Of a stretch of DNA of 64,000 nucleotides, positions 1-9,382 are shown piece after piece. A program made the translations under genes and the position numbers. Every line of letters starts with the position of its first letter. The first letter of the stretch is position 1. Below the pieces are notes generated by a model. It was given only the letters and a program-made list of their open reading frames with translations. It made no database searches and was not told where the DNA came from. Source of the DNA: Hemileia vastatrix (taxonomy: Eukaryota; Basidiomycota; Pucciniomycetes; Pucciniales; Zaghouaniaceae); contig JASXTE010000014.1 in the NCBI GenBank assembly GCA_030280995.1, forward strand, positions 23,469,150 through 23,533,149. Direction: 5' to 3'.

Positions 1-294
1 ACCCCCTTAATAAAAAAAAAAAAAAAAGAAAAGAACAACCCACAAAAGATACATAAAAAATAAAAAAAATAAAACCCCCCTATAAAACCAACTTACTCAC
101 CCAAACAAACAAATAATTAAAAACAACTAAAAACATAAATAAATAAATAAATAATTTCATTTCATTTCATCAACCCTTTTACACATTTCCAAAAAATAAA
201 AAACCATTCATCCTCATCATCACTTTCATTCTTCTAAAAACTCTCAATCTCTAATCTCGTTCTCTTATCCTGTCTATCAATCTTAATCTTCATC

Positions 295-327
<33 letters not shown>

Positions 328-485
328 AACAAATAAAAAGAAACCTCCTTACAAGACAAAATAATAATAATTCACTTCAAACTTTCCACGCCACGCCACG
401 CCACGCCACACCACACCACGCCATACTATCGCCTTACCATATCTACCATTCAAACTTTCCAAAAGAAAAGAGAAAACGAAACCCG

Positions 486-524
<39 letters not shown>

Positions 525-1603
525 AAAAAAGATACCTCTCGTCCAACGCTTACATGTCGTTTCCAACCATAAAAAAAAAAAAACGGAGGACAAGAGAGCG
601 AAAGAGACGAAAGGAAGCTATACTTTATACACATACTATATATGTATAGATAGATGTAACCATCAGCGAGAAAATGCAGGATATTGATAAATCAATAAAG
701 AAAAAGATATCCAAAGTCATCCCCATCTCCCTACTCCACCTTCCCCCCCCCCCCCTCTTGAAGCCAATGTTCAAGTTTAGTTTCTCCTTCTAACAACCTC
801 AACATAAGCCATTAATTACTTTGACATTTCAAGATACTATTATAACACTCGCCACATCGTGAACTGAGCTAAATCGAAAAGAATAGGATGAATGAGCAGG
901 GGGGGGTGGGGGGGGGGGGGGGGGAGATGATGATGATGAAATAGAAAGCATGATAAGAAACGAGAAACCGGGTTTGATGGCGAGTTTAAATTAACAGAAC
1001 AAGAATAAACATTTAAATAAAATTAAAGCAAGCCTACCACAACATAACGTTTATGTTAACCCAAGTAATATTGGTGATGATGATTGGAGGAGGATAATTG
1101 AGGAGATAAAATCATCATTCAAAAGTATGAATGAAATAAATGAAGTATTTTATAGTCGCAATGAATAAAGCGCCTACTCGTTTTCCTCCCTCCTATGAAC
1201 CTCTCCAAAATAAAAAATATATAAAAAAAGACATCATTTAGAGCTGCACCATGGATCGATTAGCAATTATGTAATTGGTTTTTTTTGAAAAAAAAAAAAA
1301 AATGCCATTACACGAGATAAGAATGGGCATAAATCGCTTTTTCTTTTTTTTTTCTTTATTATTATTAAAAAAAATGTGATTTTTCAAAGCCAACTATGAT
1401 TTTGTGATGTGGCTCAGTAATTATTTTAAACTCATTCTTGGGAGGGGAGGCCAATGTGTTGATTGAATACTTGCGACAAAAAAAAAAAAAGAAAAAAGTT
1501 TATCCATCCCCTAGATGATGTGATGTGATGTATTGGAGCAGATTAGAAAATGCGAACAGGGGGGAGGGGAAGGGAAGAGTATTTTAGCTGATATAGGAAA
1601 TGG

Positions 1604-1654
<51 letters not shown>

Positions 1655-1778
1655 ATTAAATCCAGCTTGATCGCTTTAGACTGATCATGTCAATGTTTGA
1701 TGGATAACCCCCCCCCCCCCCCAAAGTCAGTTACATCGGGTACTCTCTCTCTCTCTTTCTCTCTCGCTCTTTCTCTCT
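1..1778. other. Non-coding low-complexity region downstream of the ctk2-like gene
   Basis: No supportable gene. The stretch is dominated by homopolymers: A-runs near 295-326, 485-522 and 1604-1653, a C-run near 747-756, a G-run near 899-924, plus a short CCACG tandem repeat near 389-422. Open frames here only translate poly-A/T and are not credible. It holds the 3' flank of the minus-strand cyclin gene, which ends at 1779, next to a CT-rich run at 1742-1780. Confidence 0.6.
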
Positions 1779-3235
1779 CTAGCAAGGTCGAGAGCCAAAG
1801 GTAAACCGGACCGTCACATCATCCCGACCCAAAAATTCCCGACTCTCATAGCCATTTCCCAAAACAAATTGTTTATTACCATCTCGATCAACAAGACAAC
1901 CTCCTCCATACCCAGCTCTTGACTTTAATCGCTTAGTGGGTCTCTCTTGATCATCATGGATTTTTCTTGATTCTTCAATCTCCCGTAATCTTATTTTAAT
2001 CTTGGTAAAGTCCAGAGTCGGTATAACGGTAGACAAGTGAGCGTGAGAACTGACATTGTCGGGTTTGTGATGGGCAAGTGTACTGGCGGAGGGAGAGGAG
2101 GGTGATTGAAAAAATTTAAGACCATTGGAAAAAGAGTTGACACAATAAATGAACAAATCTAATATGGCATGAGCAATATCTGTTCAAGGCGAAATGAAAC
2201 AGACCGATATAAATCATATACTTTTATATATATATATATATATTTTTTTAGATAGAAATGGAGCATAGTGATAACGTTTAAGATCTGATGATGTCTACAT
2301 TAAGCTTACCTTCGATTATTTCGATATGAGTATCGAATTCATTTTCCCATTCAAGTTTCGACGGGAGTTGTTTTTGTGGTTGAGAGGAGGAAAGATTGAC
2401 ATGTTCGGAGTGAAGAAAAGAGGCAAGATAAAGACAAGCAGCGGCTATGGAGTGAGGGGGATAAGTCAAACCAACCAGAGTCCGGTGAGAGTCGATTGCT
2501 ATTCGAAAGGCGAGGTTAGTCAAGTCTTTGGTCAACTTTAACTTGCGGCCCATGGCAGCCACATAGCCAAAGACATCTTTACTACCAGCCACTCTTCCAG
2601 CACCAAAATCAAAGCAGACAGTTTCTAAAATCAATCTCTCTATGCCGACTAAACGGTTGCGTTCAGTTTCTAAAATGAAAGGATCTGGAGGCTCTGAATT
2701 GACAGAACCATTTTCTTGAAGATGTTTGACAGTCCAAGCAGCTAATTGGATATCTTTAAGTTTCTTTAGAGTATCTTCTAGTTTGGAAGCTAGGAGAATA
2801 GCAGATACGGAAACGTCCAAGAAGTTGAAAGACGTGAGAGGGAAATAGAGATGAAAACGGTGATAGAGCAACTGTGCGGAGGCAATAGTTCTGCGAGGAC
2901 TGGAGAGGAGGAAAAGAAGGATAAATGATCATTGAATTGAATTGGGGGGGGGGGGGGGGGGGGAATCCAGACAGAGATTAAGATAGATAGATAGAAGATA
3001 ATTTGATTGAGCAGGCAGCAAAAAGACAGGAGGCATCTTACAATCCTAATCGAACAGCGACTTTGTCGATGAAGATGCAAGCCTGTTGACGGATTGCTTC
3101 TACACGAGCAGGGACGAGCTTAGCAGATTGTTCTCTGACCATGGCATGTACTTCAGCCAGTGAAAAGTAAGCTCGATAGGATCTGGTGATGCTCAGTGAG
3201 ACGACGGAGGGAGAAGAAGTGGTGAGCTTTGACAT
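1779..3235 (-). CDS. ctk2: Ctk2-like cyclin, regulatory subunit of CTD kinase I
   Basis: Three exons, complement(1779..2179, 2310..2899, 3042..3235), give 394 aa ending in TAG. Both introns are GT-AG (2180-2309 and 2900-3041); the second contains a 21-G run. Across the exon 1-2 junction the protein reads GFPRRTIASAQLLYHRFHLY, the helix-1 signature of the cyclin box in Ctk2-type cyclins. It is followed by VSVSAILLASKLEDTLKK and, in the second box, AFRIAIDSHRTL and YPPHSIAAACLYLAS. In yeast Ctk2 activates the Ctk1 kinase, which phosphorylates Ser2 of the RNA polymerase II C-terminal domain during elongation. The last exon is a charged tail (residues about 262-394) without recognised motif. The start is the first ATG, with TTSSPSVVSL following; an adjacent upstream TTG is not used. 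Cyclin K/L is the alternative family, judged less likely from the box 1 wording. Splice sites are inferred, not shown by transcripts. Confidence 0.85.
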
Positions 3236-3644
3236 CAAGGCCAGCCGGGGGACGATAGGATGAAATTTTCAAAAAAAAGTGAGGGGATGGAAAAGAGGAT
3301 CCAAGACTGCTGCTATGCAATGCGTCACTCACCCTCTACATATTAAAAAGTAATCTTAGTGTATACTCTGGTCTTTTGAGCATTATTATTATTTTGTTTT
3401 TTTGGTCGTCAGCATCAAGACCAGAGAATTAAATAAAAATATTTATTATTTTACACAACAAAAAACTATGCAATTACCAAGACTTTATATTTTTATTATT
3501 ATCATCATGTTAAATGATAGCAAAAAAGAAACTTTTAGATAAGATTGGTATATTTAGCAACACCGTTTTGTATATAGAAAGAGGATAGAGAGATAGATAT
3601 AAGTATTCGACAAGAGAAATATAAAACTTAGAAAAAGATGAAGA
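3236..3644. promoter_or_regulatory. Intergenic region: ctk2 promoter side and snu13 3' end
   Basis: About 409 bp between two minus-strand genes. It must contain the promoter and 5' leader of the cyclin gene, starting at 3235, and the 3' untranslated region of snu13, which ends at 3645. The sequence is AT-rich with ATT-type simple repeats (3380-3400, 3490-3510). I see no defined element. Confidence 0.45.
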
Positions 3645-4151
3645 TTAAATCAAGAGTCTTTCGATTTGGTCTTTGACGGTTTGAATTTGACCTTCCAGTT
3701 CACGAGATTCATTAGAGGTGACAGAGGCAGCGATGACGGAACGAGAAACGCCACAAGCTCTTCCGAGGGCAGTTTTTGAAGGGACAAAGACATAAGGAAC
3801 GTTCTGAGGAAGAAGAAGATGAACAAAGGGATGGGGGAAGGAAGAGAGGAAGCTAGACGGACTTTATCTTCGCAAAGAAGAGGAAGATGGAGAAGGATTT
3901 CGATGGGATCGGTATCAGCGGTGAGGACGATGAATTCACATATGCCGCGATTAAGGGTTTTAGTGGCTTCGTTTGCGCCTTTTCTTAGTTGTTTGTAGTG
4001 GGAAGCCTAAGGAAAAAAAAAAGAGAGATGAGTAAGAGGAGATAGTTGATAAGAGGGAGAGATTGACCTGTTCTACGAGATCGAGTATTTTGTTTGTGAG
4101 GATTGGATCAGCCAGCGGAAAGGCCTTTGGATTGGGTGTTGAGAGAGACAT
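3645..4151 (-). CDS. snu13: Snu13 / 15.5K protein (L7Ae family), spliceosome and box C/D snoRNP
   Basis: Three exons, complement(3645..3803, 3863..4006, 4068..4151), encode 128 aa, close to the usual 125-128 aa of Snu13, ending in TAA. The N-terminus [19 protein letters not shown] is near-diagnostic. Exon 2 carries [19 protein letters not shown], the kink-turn RNA-binding surface, and [14 protein letters not shown]. Exon 3 carries NVPYVFVPS and [10 protein letters not shown]. Both introns are GT-AG (59 and 61 nt). Snu13 binds the kink-turn of U4 snRNA and the C/D motif of snoRNAs, nucleating U4/U6.U5 tri-snRNP and 2'-O-methylation snoRNP assembly in the nucleus. The NPKAFPLAD start distinguishes it from the paralogues Nhp2 and Rpl8. 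Its start codon is 393 bp from the divergent kinase gene, and the 17-bp minisatellite begins only 38 bp upstream of its ATG. Confidence 0.95.
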
Positions 4152-4544
4152 GAGTGAGTGGGTAAGTAAAGTGAGTGAGTGAGTGAGTGAGTGAGTGGAT
4201 ATGCAGAGTGAGTGGATATGCAAAGTGAGTGGATATGCAGAGTGAGTGGATATGCAGAGTGAGTGGATATGCAAAGTGAGTGGATATGCAGAGTGAGTGG
4301 ATATGCAAAGTGAGTGGATATGCAGAGTGAGTGGATATGCAAAGTGAGTGGATATGCAGAGTGAGTGGATATGCAAAGTGAGTGGATATGCAGAGTGAGT
4401 GGATATGCAAAGTGAGTGGATATGCAGAGTGAGTGGATATGCAGAGTGAGTGGATATGCAAAGTGAGTGGATATGCAGAGTGAGTGGATATGCAAAGTGA
4501 GTGTGCCCAACTCAATCTCCAACTCACCCTCCGCCTCAGTCGAT
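4152..4544. promoter_or_regulatory. Shared divergent promoter region of snu13 and the kinase gene
   Basis: The 393 bp between the two start codons must drive both genes. It holds a (GTGA)n stretch at 4171-4196, then the 18-copy 17-bp minisatellite (4190-4495), leaving only about 50 bp of unique DNA on the kinase side. No TATA box or known factor site stands out; each repeat unit contains ATATGCA, which recurs 18 times and could bind a factor. That is inference. Confidence 0.6.
4190..4495. repeat. 17-bp minisatellite, 18 tandem copies
   Basis: Unit AGTGAGTGGATATGCAR, where R is G or A, repeats exactly 18 times (306 bp) with no length variation. The last base mostly alternates G/A, in the order G A G G A G A G A G A G A G G A G A, so a 34-bp higher-order unit is visible. 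Because 17 is not a multiple of three and no frame contains a stop, all frames stay open across it; these frames are not genes. One inverted partial copy lies in kinase intron 1 (about 4650-4665). Confidence 0.97.
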
Positions 4545-6352
4545 ATGCATTCAACGGTCAACAACCTCCTCAACTCGCTGTCGAGCTGTCTGTGCAATCC
4601 GAGTATGTCGATCCTCACTCACTCACTCACTCACTCACTCACTCACTCACTCACTTTGCATATCCAATAAAGCTCAAACTATCAAACTCAATGGAAGAAA
4701 CCTGGTCATTCGTCCGTCTCTTCTTCTTTTTCATCTCCTCTTCAAACCACGTGTATATACTCATCCTCTTCCTCTTCAGTCAGACTCCTCGGTGAAGGCG
4801 CTTTCTCCTATGTCTATCTTACTCGCGATCCTTCTTCCGCTCGCTACTTTGCCCTCAAAAAAATCAATTGTCCTCATGGCTCCGACTCCCTCAACGTCGC
4901 TTTAAAGGAAATCGACGCCTATCGGCACGTTGGTCCTTGCATCTCTCATCTCCTCATCCCCCTCCTTATCTTGTCTTCCTTCTTCCTTCTTCCTTCTTAT
5001 CAGCCAATTCCGTCATCCTAATATCATCAGGTGTCTCGATTCCGGTGTCTTGCAGGATCTGGAGGGCTCTGGAAAAGTCATCTAGTTGCGTCTTCTTCTC
5101 CTTCTTCTCCTTCTTCTCCTGCTCCTTTTCGTCACCTCATTCACTCATCTCCTTTAGTCTTCTTCTACCATACTATTCACGTGGAAATCTTCAAGACCTC
5201 ATCAATCAACATCACTCTGCCCGTTCTATCATTCCTGAACTGGAGATTTTACACTATTTTCTAGGCACGTGTCATGCTGTCCAAGCTATGCATGAACCCT
5301 CCTCTAAACCTTCTAAAAAATCATCTCGCCTCCATCCTTCCAGCGCTGCTTCCCTATATCCTCCATATCAAGCCAATAAAAGCATGGAGACCATCTCTTT
5401 AAGCGCCGGTCTAGATGATGCAACGCCTAGAGCTGGTCGTTTTCCTAATAATAAACGTACCGTTGAAGAGGAGAACAACGATGACGAAGAAGAAGATGAG
5501 CTTGCTCGTACAGAACAAGAAGCTGTAGAAGTACCATTAATGTCAAACATGTCCTCTCAGGCCCCCTTATCACAAGATTCTGTTACCCAACAAGCACTTG
5601 AAAACACCTCAAAAACTCACCATGGGAAAACATCTTGTGATGCAACAAATAAGGAAAACACCTCAAAAACTCACCATGGGAAAACATCTTGTGATGCAAC
5701 AAATAAGGCAGGTAGCTCAAGCAATGGAAAAGTTAAGCAAGGATGGGCACATCGAGACCTTAAACCAGCTAATGTCATGATTAGCGATGAGGGTCAGGCA
5801 ATCTTAATGGATTTTGGTAGCGTGGCTCCAGGAAGAATTGAAGTGCCTAATAGATTGATTGCTCTTCAGCAGCAAGACCTCGCCGCAGAGTTGAGTAAAT
5901 TCTTATCTATCTATCTATTGATGTATGGATGGTGGTATGATGAGATTAAAATGAGTAACTGACTGATTGGTTTGTCCACGGAAATGGTTTTTTACGTGTT
6001 GATTAGGCATTGCTCTATGCCATATCGTGCTCCAGAACTATTTGATGTCAAGACCGGTGTTGACTTGACTGAAGCTGTTGACATTTGGTCTCTTGGCTGC
6101 GTATTGTTCTGCTTAGCTTTTGGCTATTCACCATTTGAAACACCTGATACAGTCGAACAGGGTGGTAGCATGGCTTTAGCAGTGATGAATGGAAGTTGGA
6201 AATTTCCTCCAAAAAGTCAAGATCAATATAGTGATCGACTGAAAGAATTAATTAAACAGATGCTGGTGGTTGAACCCTCACAAAGACCAAAAATTGCAGA
6301 AATCATTCAGGAAGTTGAGAGTGCCCTTGAGCTACTTGGGCAATCAAATTAA
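4545..6352 (+). CDS. env7: Env7/STK16-like (NAK family) serine/threonine protein kinase
   Basis: Six exons, join(4545..4602, 4673..4711, 4780..4924, 5004..5084, 5158..5889, 6007..6352), give 466 aa. Seen: glycine loop LGEGAFSYVYL (36-46), ATP lysine in FALKK (K59), helix-C glutamate in KEIDAYR (E76), AHRDLKPANVM (HRD 306-308), DFGS (D326) and YRAPELF (E362), so all catalytic residues are present. Cys15 and Cys17 in the N-terminal SSCLC are candidate palmitoylation sites; yeast Env7 and human STK16 are membrane-anchored by N-terminal lipids. An insert of about 150 residues, acidic and Ser/Asn-rich, separates helix E (HAVQAMHE) from the catalytic loop and contains a duplicated 18-residue block. 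Intron 3 needs a GC donor (4925) to give the family reading AYRQFRHPNI. Env7 acts at the yeast vacuole membrane; the role here is inferred. Reading straight through the introns suggests a false single 364-aa protein from 4868. Confidence 0.88.
4613..4657. repeat. (CTCA)n microsatellite inside kinase intron 1
   Basis: About eleven CTCA/ACTC units fill most of the 70-nt intron 4603-4672 and are followed by CTTTGCATATCC, the reverse complement of the unit in the neighbouring minisatellite. The intron keeps a GTATGT donor and an AAAG acceptor. Confidence 0.85.
5600..5707 (+). repeat. Perfect 54-bp tandem duplication in the kinase insert
   Basis: Units 5600-5653 and 5654-5707 are identical and in frame, duplicating 18 residues (256-273 and 274-291) beginning ENTSKTHHGKTSC. 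It lies in the disordered insert between helix E and the catalytic loop, so it probably does not affect folding. Confidence 0.95.
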
Positions 6353-6422
6353 TTTAATTGATGGATTGTCTTTTTTTTTTTTTTTTTTTTTTTTATTTTT
6401 ATTTTTTATTTGATCATTTTTG

Positions 6423-6454
<32 letters not shown>

Positions 6455-6565
6455 TAGAGAGTAGACTGTCAACTGTTTGGTTTGTTTTTTGCGGAAAAAA
6501 AATGTCTAGATGCAAAATATGTTTTCAATCAGTAATTGTTCTTTTTATTTTTGAAAATTCACTAT
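6353..6565. other. Kinase 3' flank, low complexity
   Basis: A T-run (about 6371-6408), a (TA)n run (6423-6450) and short unique DNA between the kinase stop and the first Harbinger-like element. No gene seen; probably the kinase 3' untranslated region and terminator. Confidence 0.5.
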
Positions 6566-6949
6566 AGGGGGTGTCAGTTCTGGCAAATCTGCATTTAACT
6601 TAAGTGTGGATTTCAAAGTAAATCTGCTCTTTTAAATTTTGCAAAAATTGAAAAGTCACTTATTTCAAAAATGGGTGTCAGTTATGACTTCAAATCAGCA
6701 CTTTTTTCCTGATTTTTTTTTTTTTTTTCACAACCACATGTTGGCCACATCATCCCTTCCTTGCCCACCCCATCCCCTATCACATGAGACACACAGACCT
6801 CCATCCCCTCATCAATCCTTGGCACACACTCCTCATTGAGATTTGAAACATTTTATTGCAACATTTTAAGCAGGCATGTTTTTTTTCCCTTCTTTTTTTT
6901 TATATTTTCAATGTCTTAACCTCTTGTCTTGTAACATACCAGTTTCATA

Positions 6950-7824
6950 ATGCCTCCCAGAAAATCCAACACTCAAAAGGCAACTCAAAAAAATGCTACA
7001 TCATAAAAGTCTTCCTGTAATGCAAGCCCCTCTCACCTGAGAAATCAAAGTCTGGCCAGCTAAAAAAAAAAAATAAATAAATAAATAAAAAATAAAAATA
7101 AAAAAAAGGAAAATTATTTCATCATCATCAACTTCCTCAAAATTAAATCAAATTATGATGCATGTTTTTGGATGTAAGAAGTCCATCCAAATTGAATGTC
7201 ATCCACCTTCATCAAAGGTAAATGGCTTCTTGTTGATGGCAAATGAAGTATATATATATAAAAGGGGGAGAATTGATATTGATCCTAAGCAAATGAAGAA
7301 AAAGTTGAAAAGTGATCAATCAAAATTGTAAGAAAGCTCATTTGGCTTTGGTTTCTACTTCCACTGGCTTTGGTATTGATGATGATGATGATGATGATGA
7401 TGATTTGGAGATTGGAATTACCACTGTTTCTGAAAAAGCTCAATGTTGTGTGTGCTTTCTATGAGGAAATGGATAATCTTTTTTCAGTTCCTGAGTTGAT
7501 GTCAATCCTTGTTTTATACATTATACTACTCAGGATATACCCTCTGGTTCTCAACCATCCAATAATCCTCCCAACACACTTGTTCTTCAACAACATCATT
7601 CCCCTCCAGCTTCTAACCATAGTTCAGCTGAAGATGATCCCAACTATCATACAGAACCATTATTTCAGAGCAGAGATCTGAGTGCTCAGAAGCCCCACTC
7701 TTTTAACATATGTCTCCTTTTTTGCTTTTTTCTCTTTAATGCTTCTCTAAATTTCTCATTCTTTCTTTTCTAGTCTCCTCCTACTCCTACTCAAACTCAA
7801 ACTCAAACTCAAACTCAAATTTCC

Positions 7825-7867
<43 letters not shown>

Positions 7868-7940
7868 TATATTAACAATTCTAGCCATGAGAATCATGCT
7901 TTAGAAGCTACTTTAGATGAACTTCTTGAACCTCTCTAGC
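6950..7940 (+). pseudogene. Myb/SANT-like accessory gene of Harbinger-like copy 1 (decayed)
   Basis: Starts MPPRKSNTQKATQ, matching MPCPKSTSQKFTQ of the better copy at 36619. Later frames hold a NYDACF block against NFDACF there, DPKQMKKKLKS against KIKQMRERFKNY, and STGFGIDDDDDD-DLEIGITTVSEKAQ against STGFGVTKDDEKPEITSVSEKI. A run of nine GAT codons (7375-7404), stops and frame changes break it. In known PIF/Harbinger elements a second, Myb-like protein binds the element ends and helps import the transposase; the same role is inferred here. Confidence 0.6.
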
Positions 7941-9382
7941 TCAAACTTTCAAACTAAAGCATCAAGCTTCAACTTCAATGAACTTGAACCATCTTTTAAA
8001 ATGTGGTAATACTTTAACCACCTCTTTGTCTTCCCTTGATGATTATTTTGAGAAGAAAAAAAAAAAGATACAAGTAAGATTTGGTCACTATATACCTTCT
8101 TCAATAACATATTTATTTTTATTTTTTTCTATTAAATTTTCTCAACACTATTCTCTATTAAAAGAAATTCCCTTGAGGTTGAGAAGATGAAGTTTGATTA
8201 TATGCTAATTAAAGATTAATGGGCCTTAGATTTGAAGGGGAAAAAAAAAAAAAAAAAAAATTTGCTTCAATCAAATTTTGAAAAAGGTTAGAATTTTTGA
8301 GGGCAGAAAAGATGGAAAGAAAGAGCACATGTTGTCTTGGAGAAAACAAAATAACCATGAAGTTTAAAATAGAAATGGCTAGTCATGAATTGAAAAAAAA
8401 AAGAATTCATTACAGAATGTATATATATATATATATGGCCAATTTGATGAGGACATTAAAAAAATTACTTGACTTTTTTAATTGATTAATGGTTGGGGAA
8501 TGAGTTTAATAGTTACTTTTAATCTTATCAAAAAATAGTTAAATCATGAGATTCTGATGACACCATGTTTCCTTGCTGGACTCTAAAAATATCACACTTT
8601 TTTTGGAATTTCAGATAGTAAAATAATAATATGGAAACCTGTTCAAAAATCCTCATCACCAACATATTTTTATCAACTCACCACCCATTTGCATTTCTAA
8701 ATAAAACAAAGTCAACCAAATTCTATATCAGTTTTAAAGAAAATTTCCATGTCAGATTTTGAAAATTTTGGCAAGACTCTTCTCCCCTGCATTTTATTGA
8801 AGTAAGGGGTGAAAATCACCAAAAATTTAATATAATTGTATATATTAATAAATAAATCAATACCATGAGTCAGATTCACTAGTTTTAAAGTAATGACCAT
8901 TCCTCAAGCCAAGATGCAGATGAAGTCTAGAATCTAAGTTTGGGAATTTCCACAAGTATAGGCTAGATGAACCCCATCAAAAAAAAAAATTAATGTTGTC
9001 ATGATTACTGTTTATACAACACAAGGTTGTTGGCCCATTACTTTAATTAAATAAAATGGAATATCAGATTTATTTATTAAAAAAATTATGAAAGAATAAT
9101 AAATATTTGATGACTTTACAAATCTCTATACTTTTTTTTTGTTCTACCTAAAGTTTTATTAAATTTATTACTTTTACCTTTATTTTATTTTATTTTATTT
9201 TACCTTGTTTATCATTTGGATTAGCTTTTGAATAATTTGGAAGGAGCAGCCAAAATGAGTAAAGTGGTGACAAGATTTCAAACCTGGAGGAGCTTTTTGT
9301 TATCTGGTGATTATTATGAGAAGAGTTCCAAACAGATTCCATGATTCCATTTCCTAATCCAAAATTGATTATACACCTATCA

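Noticed and set aside
1..1778. Lys/Phe-rich frames and possible small RNA genes
   Set aside because: Frames are homopolymer translations; no cloverleaf or other RNA gene could be recognised by eye.
2326..2541. 71-codon plus-strand frame
   Set aside because: Antisense to exon 2 of the ctk2-like gene, with no homology signal.
4190..4495. CRISPR-like array
   Set aside because: Direct 17-bp repeats without spacers in a eukaryotic promoter; it is a minisatellite.
3960..4905. Several overlapping frames with repeated HIHSLCISTH or LTHSLTHS residues on both strands
   Set aside because: They are the 17-bp minisatellite and the CTCA run read in all frames; 17 is not divisible by three and the repeat lacks stops. 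The real genes here are snu13 exon 1 and kinase exons 1-3.
4868..5962. A single 364-codon plus-strand frame as a gene
   Set aside because: It starts in kinase intron-exon DNA in the wrong frame, reads through introns 3-5 and lacks the glycine loop. Spliced exons give a full canonical kinase.
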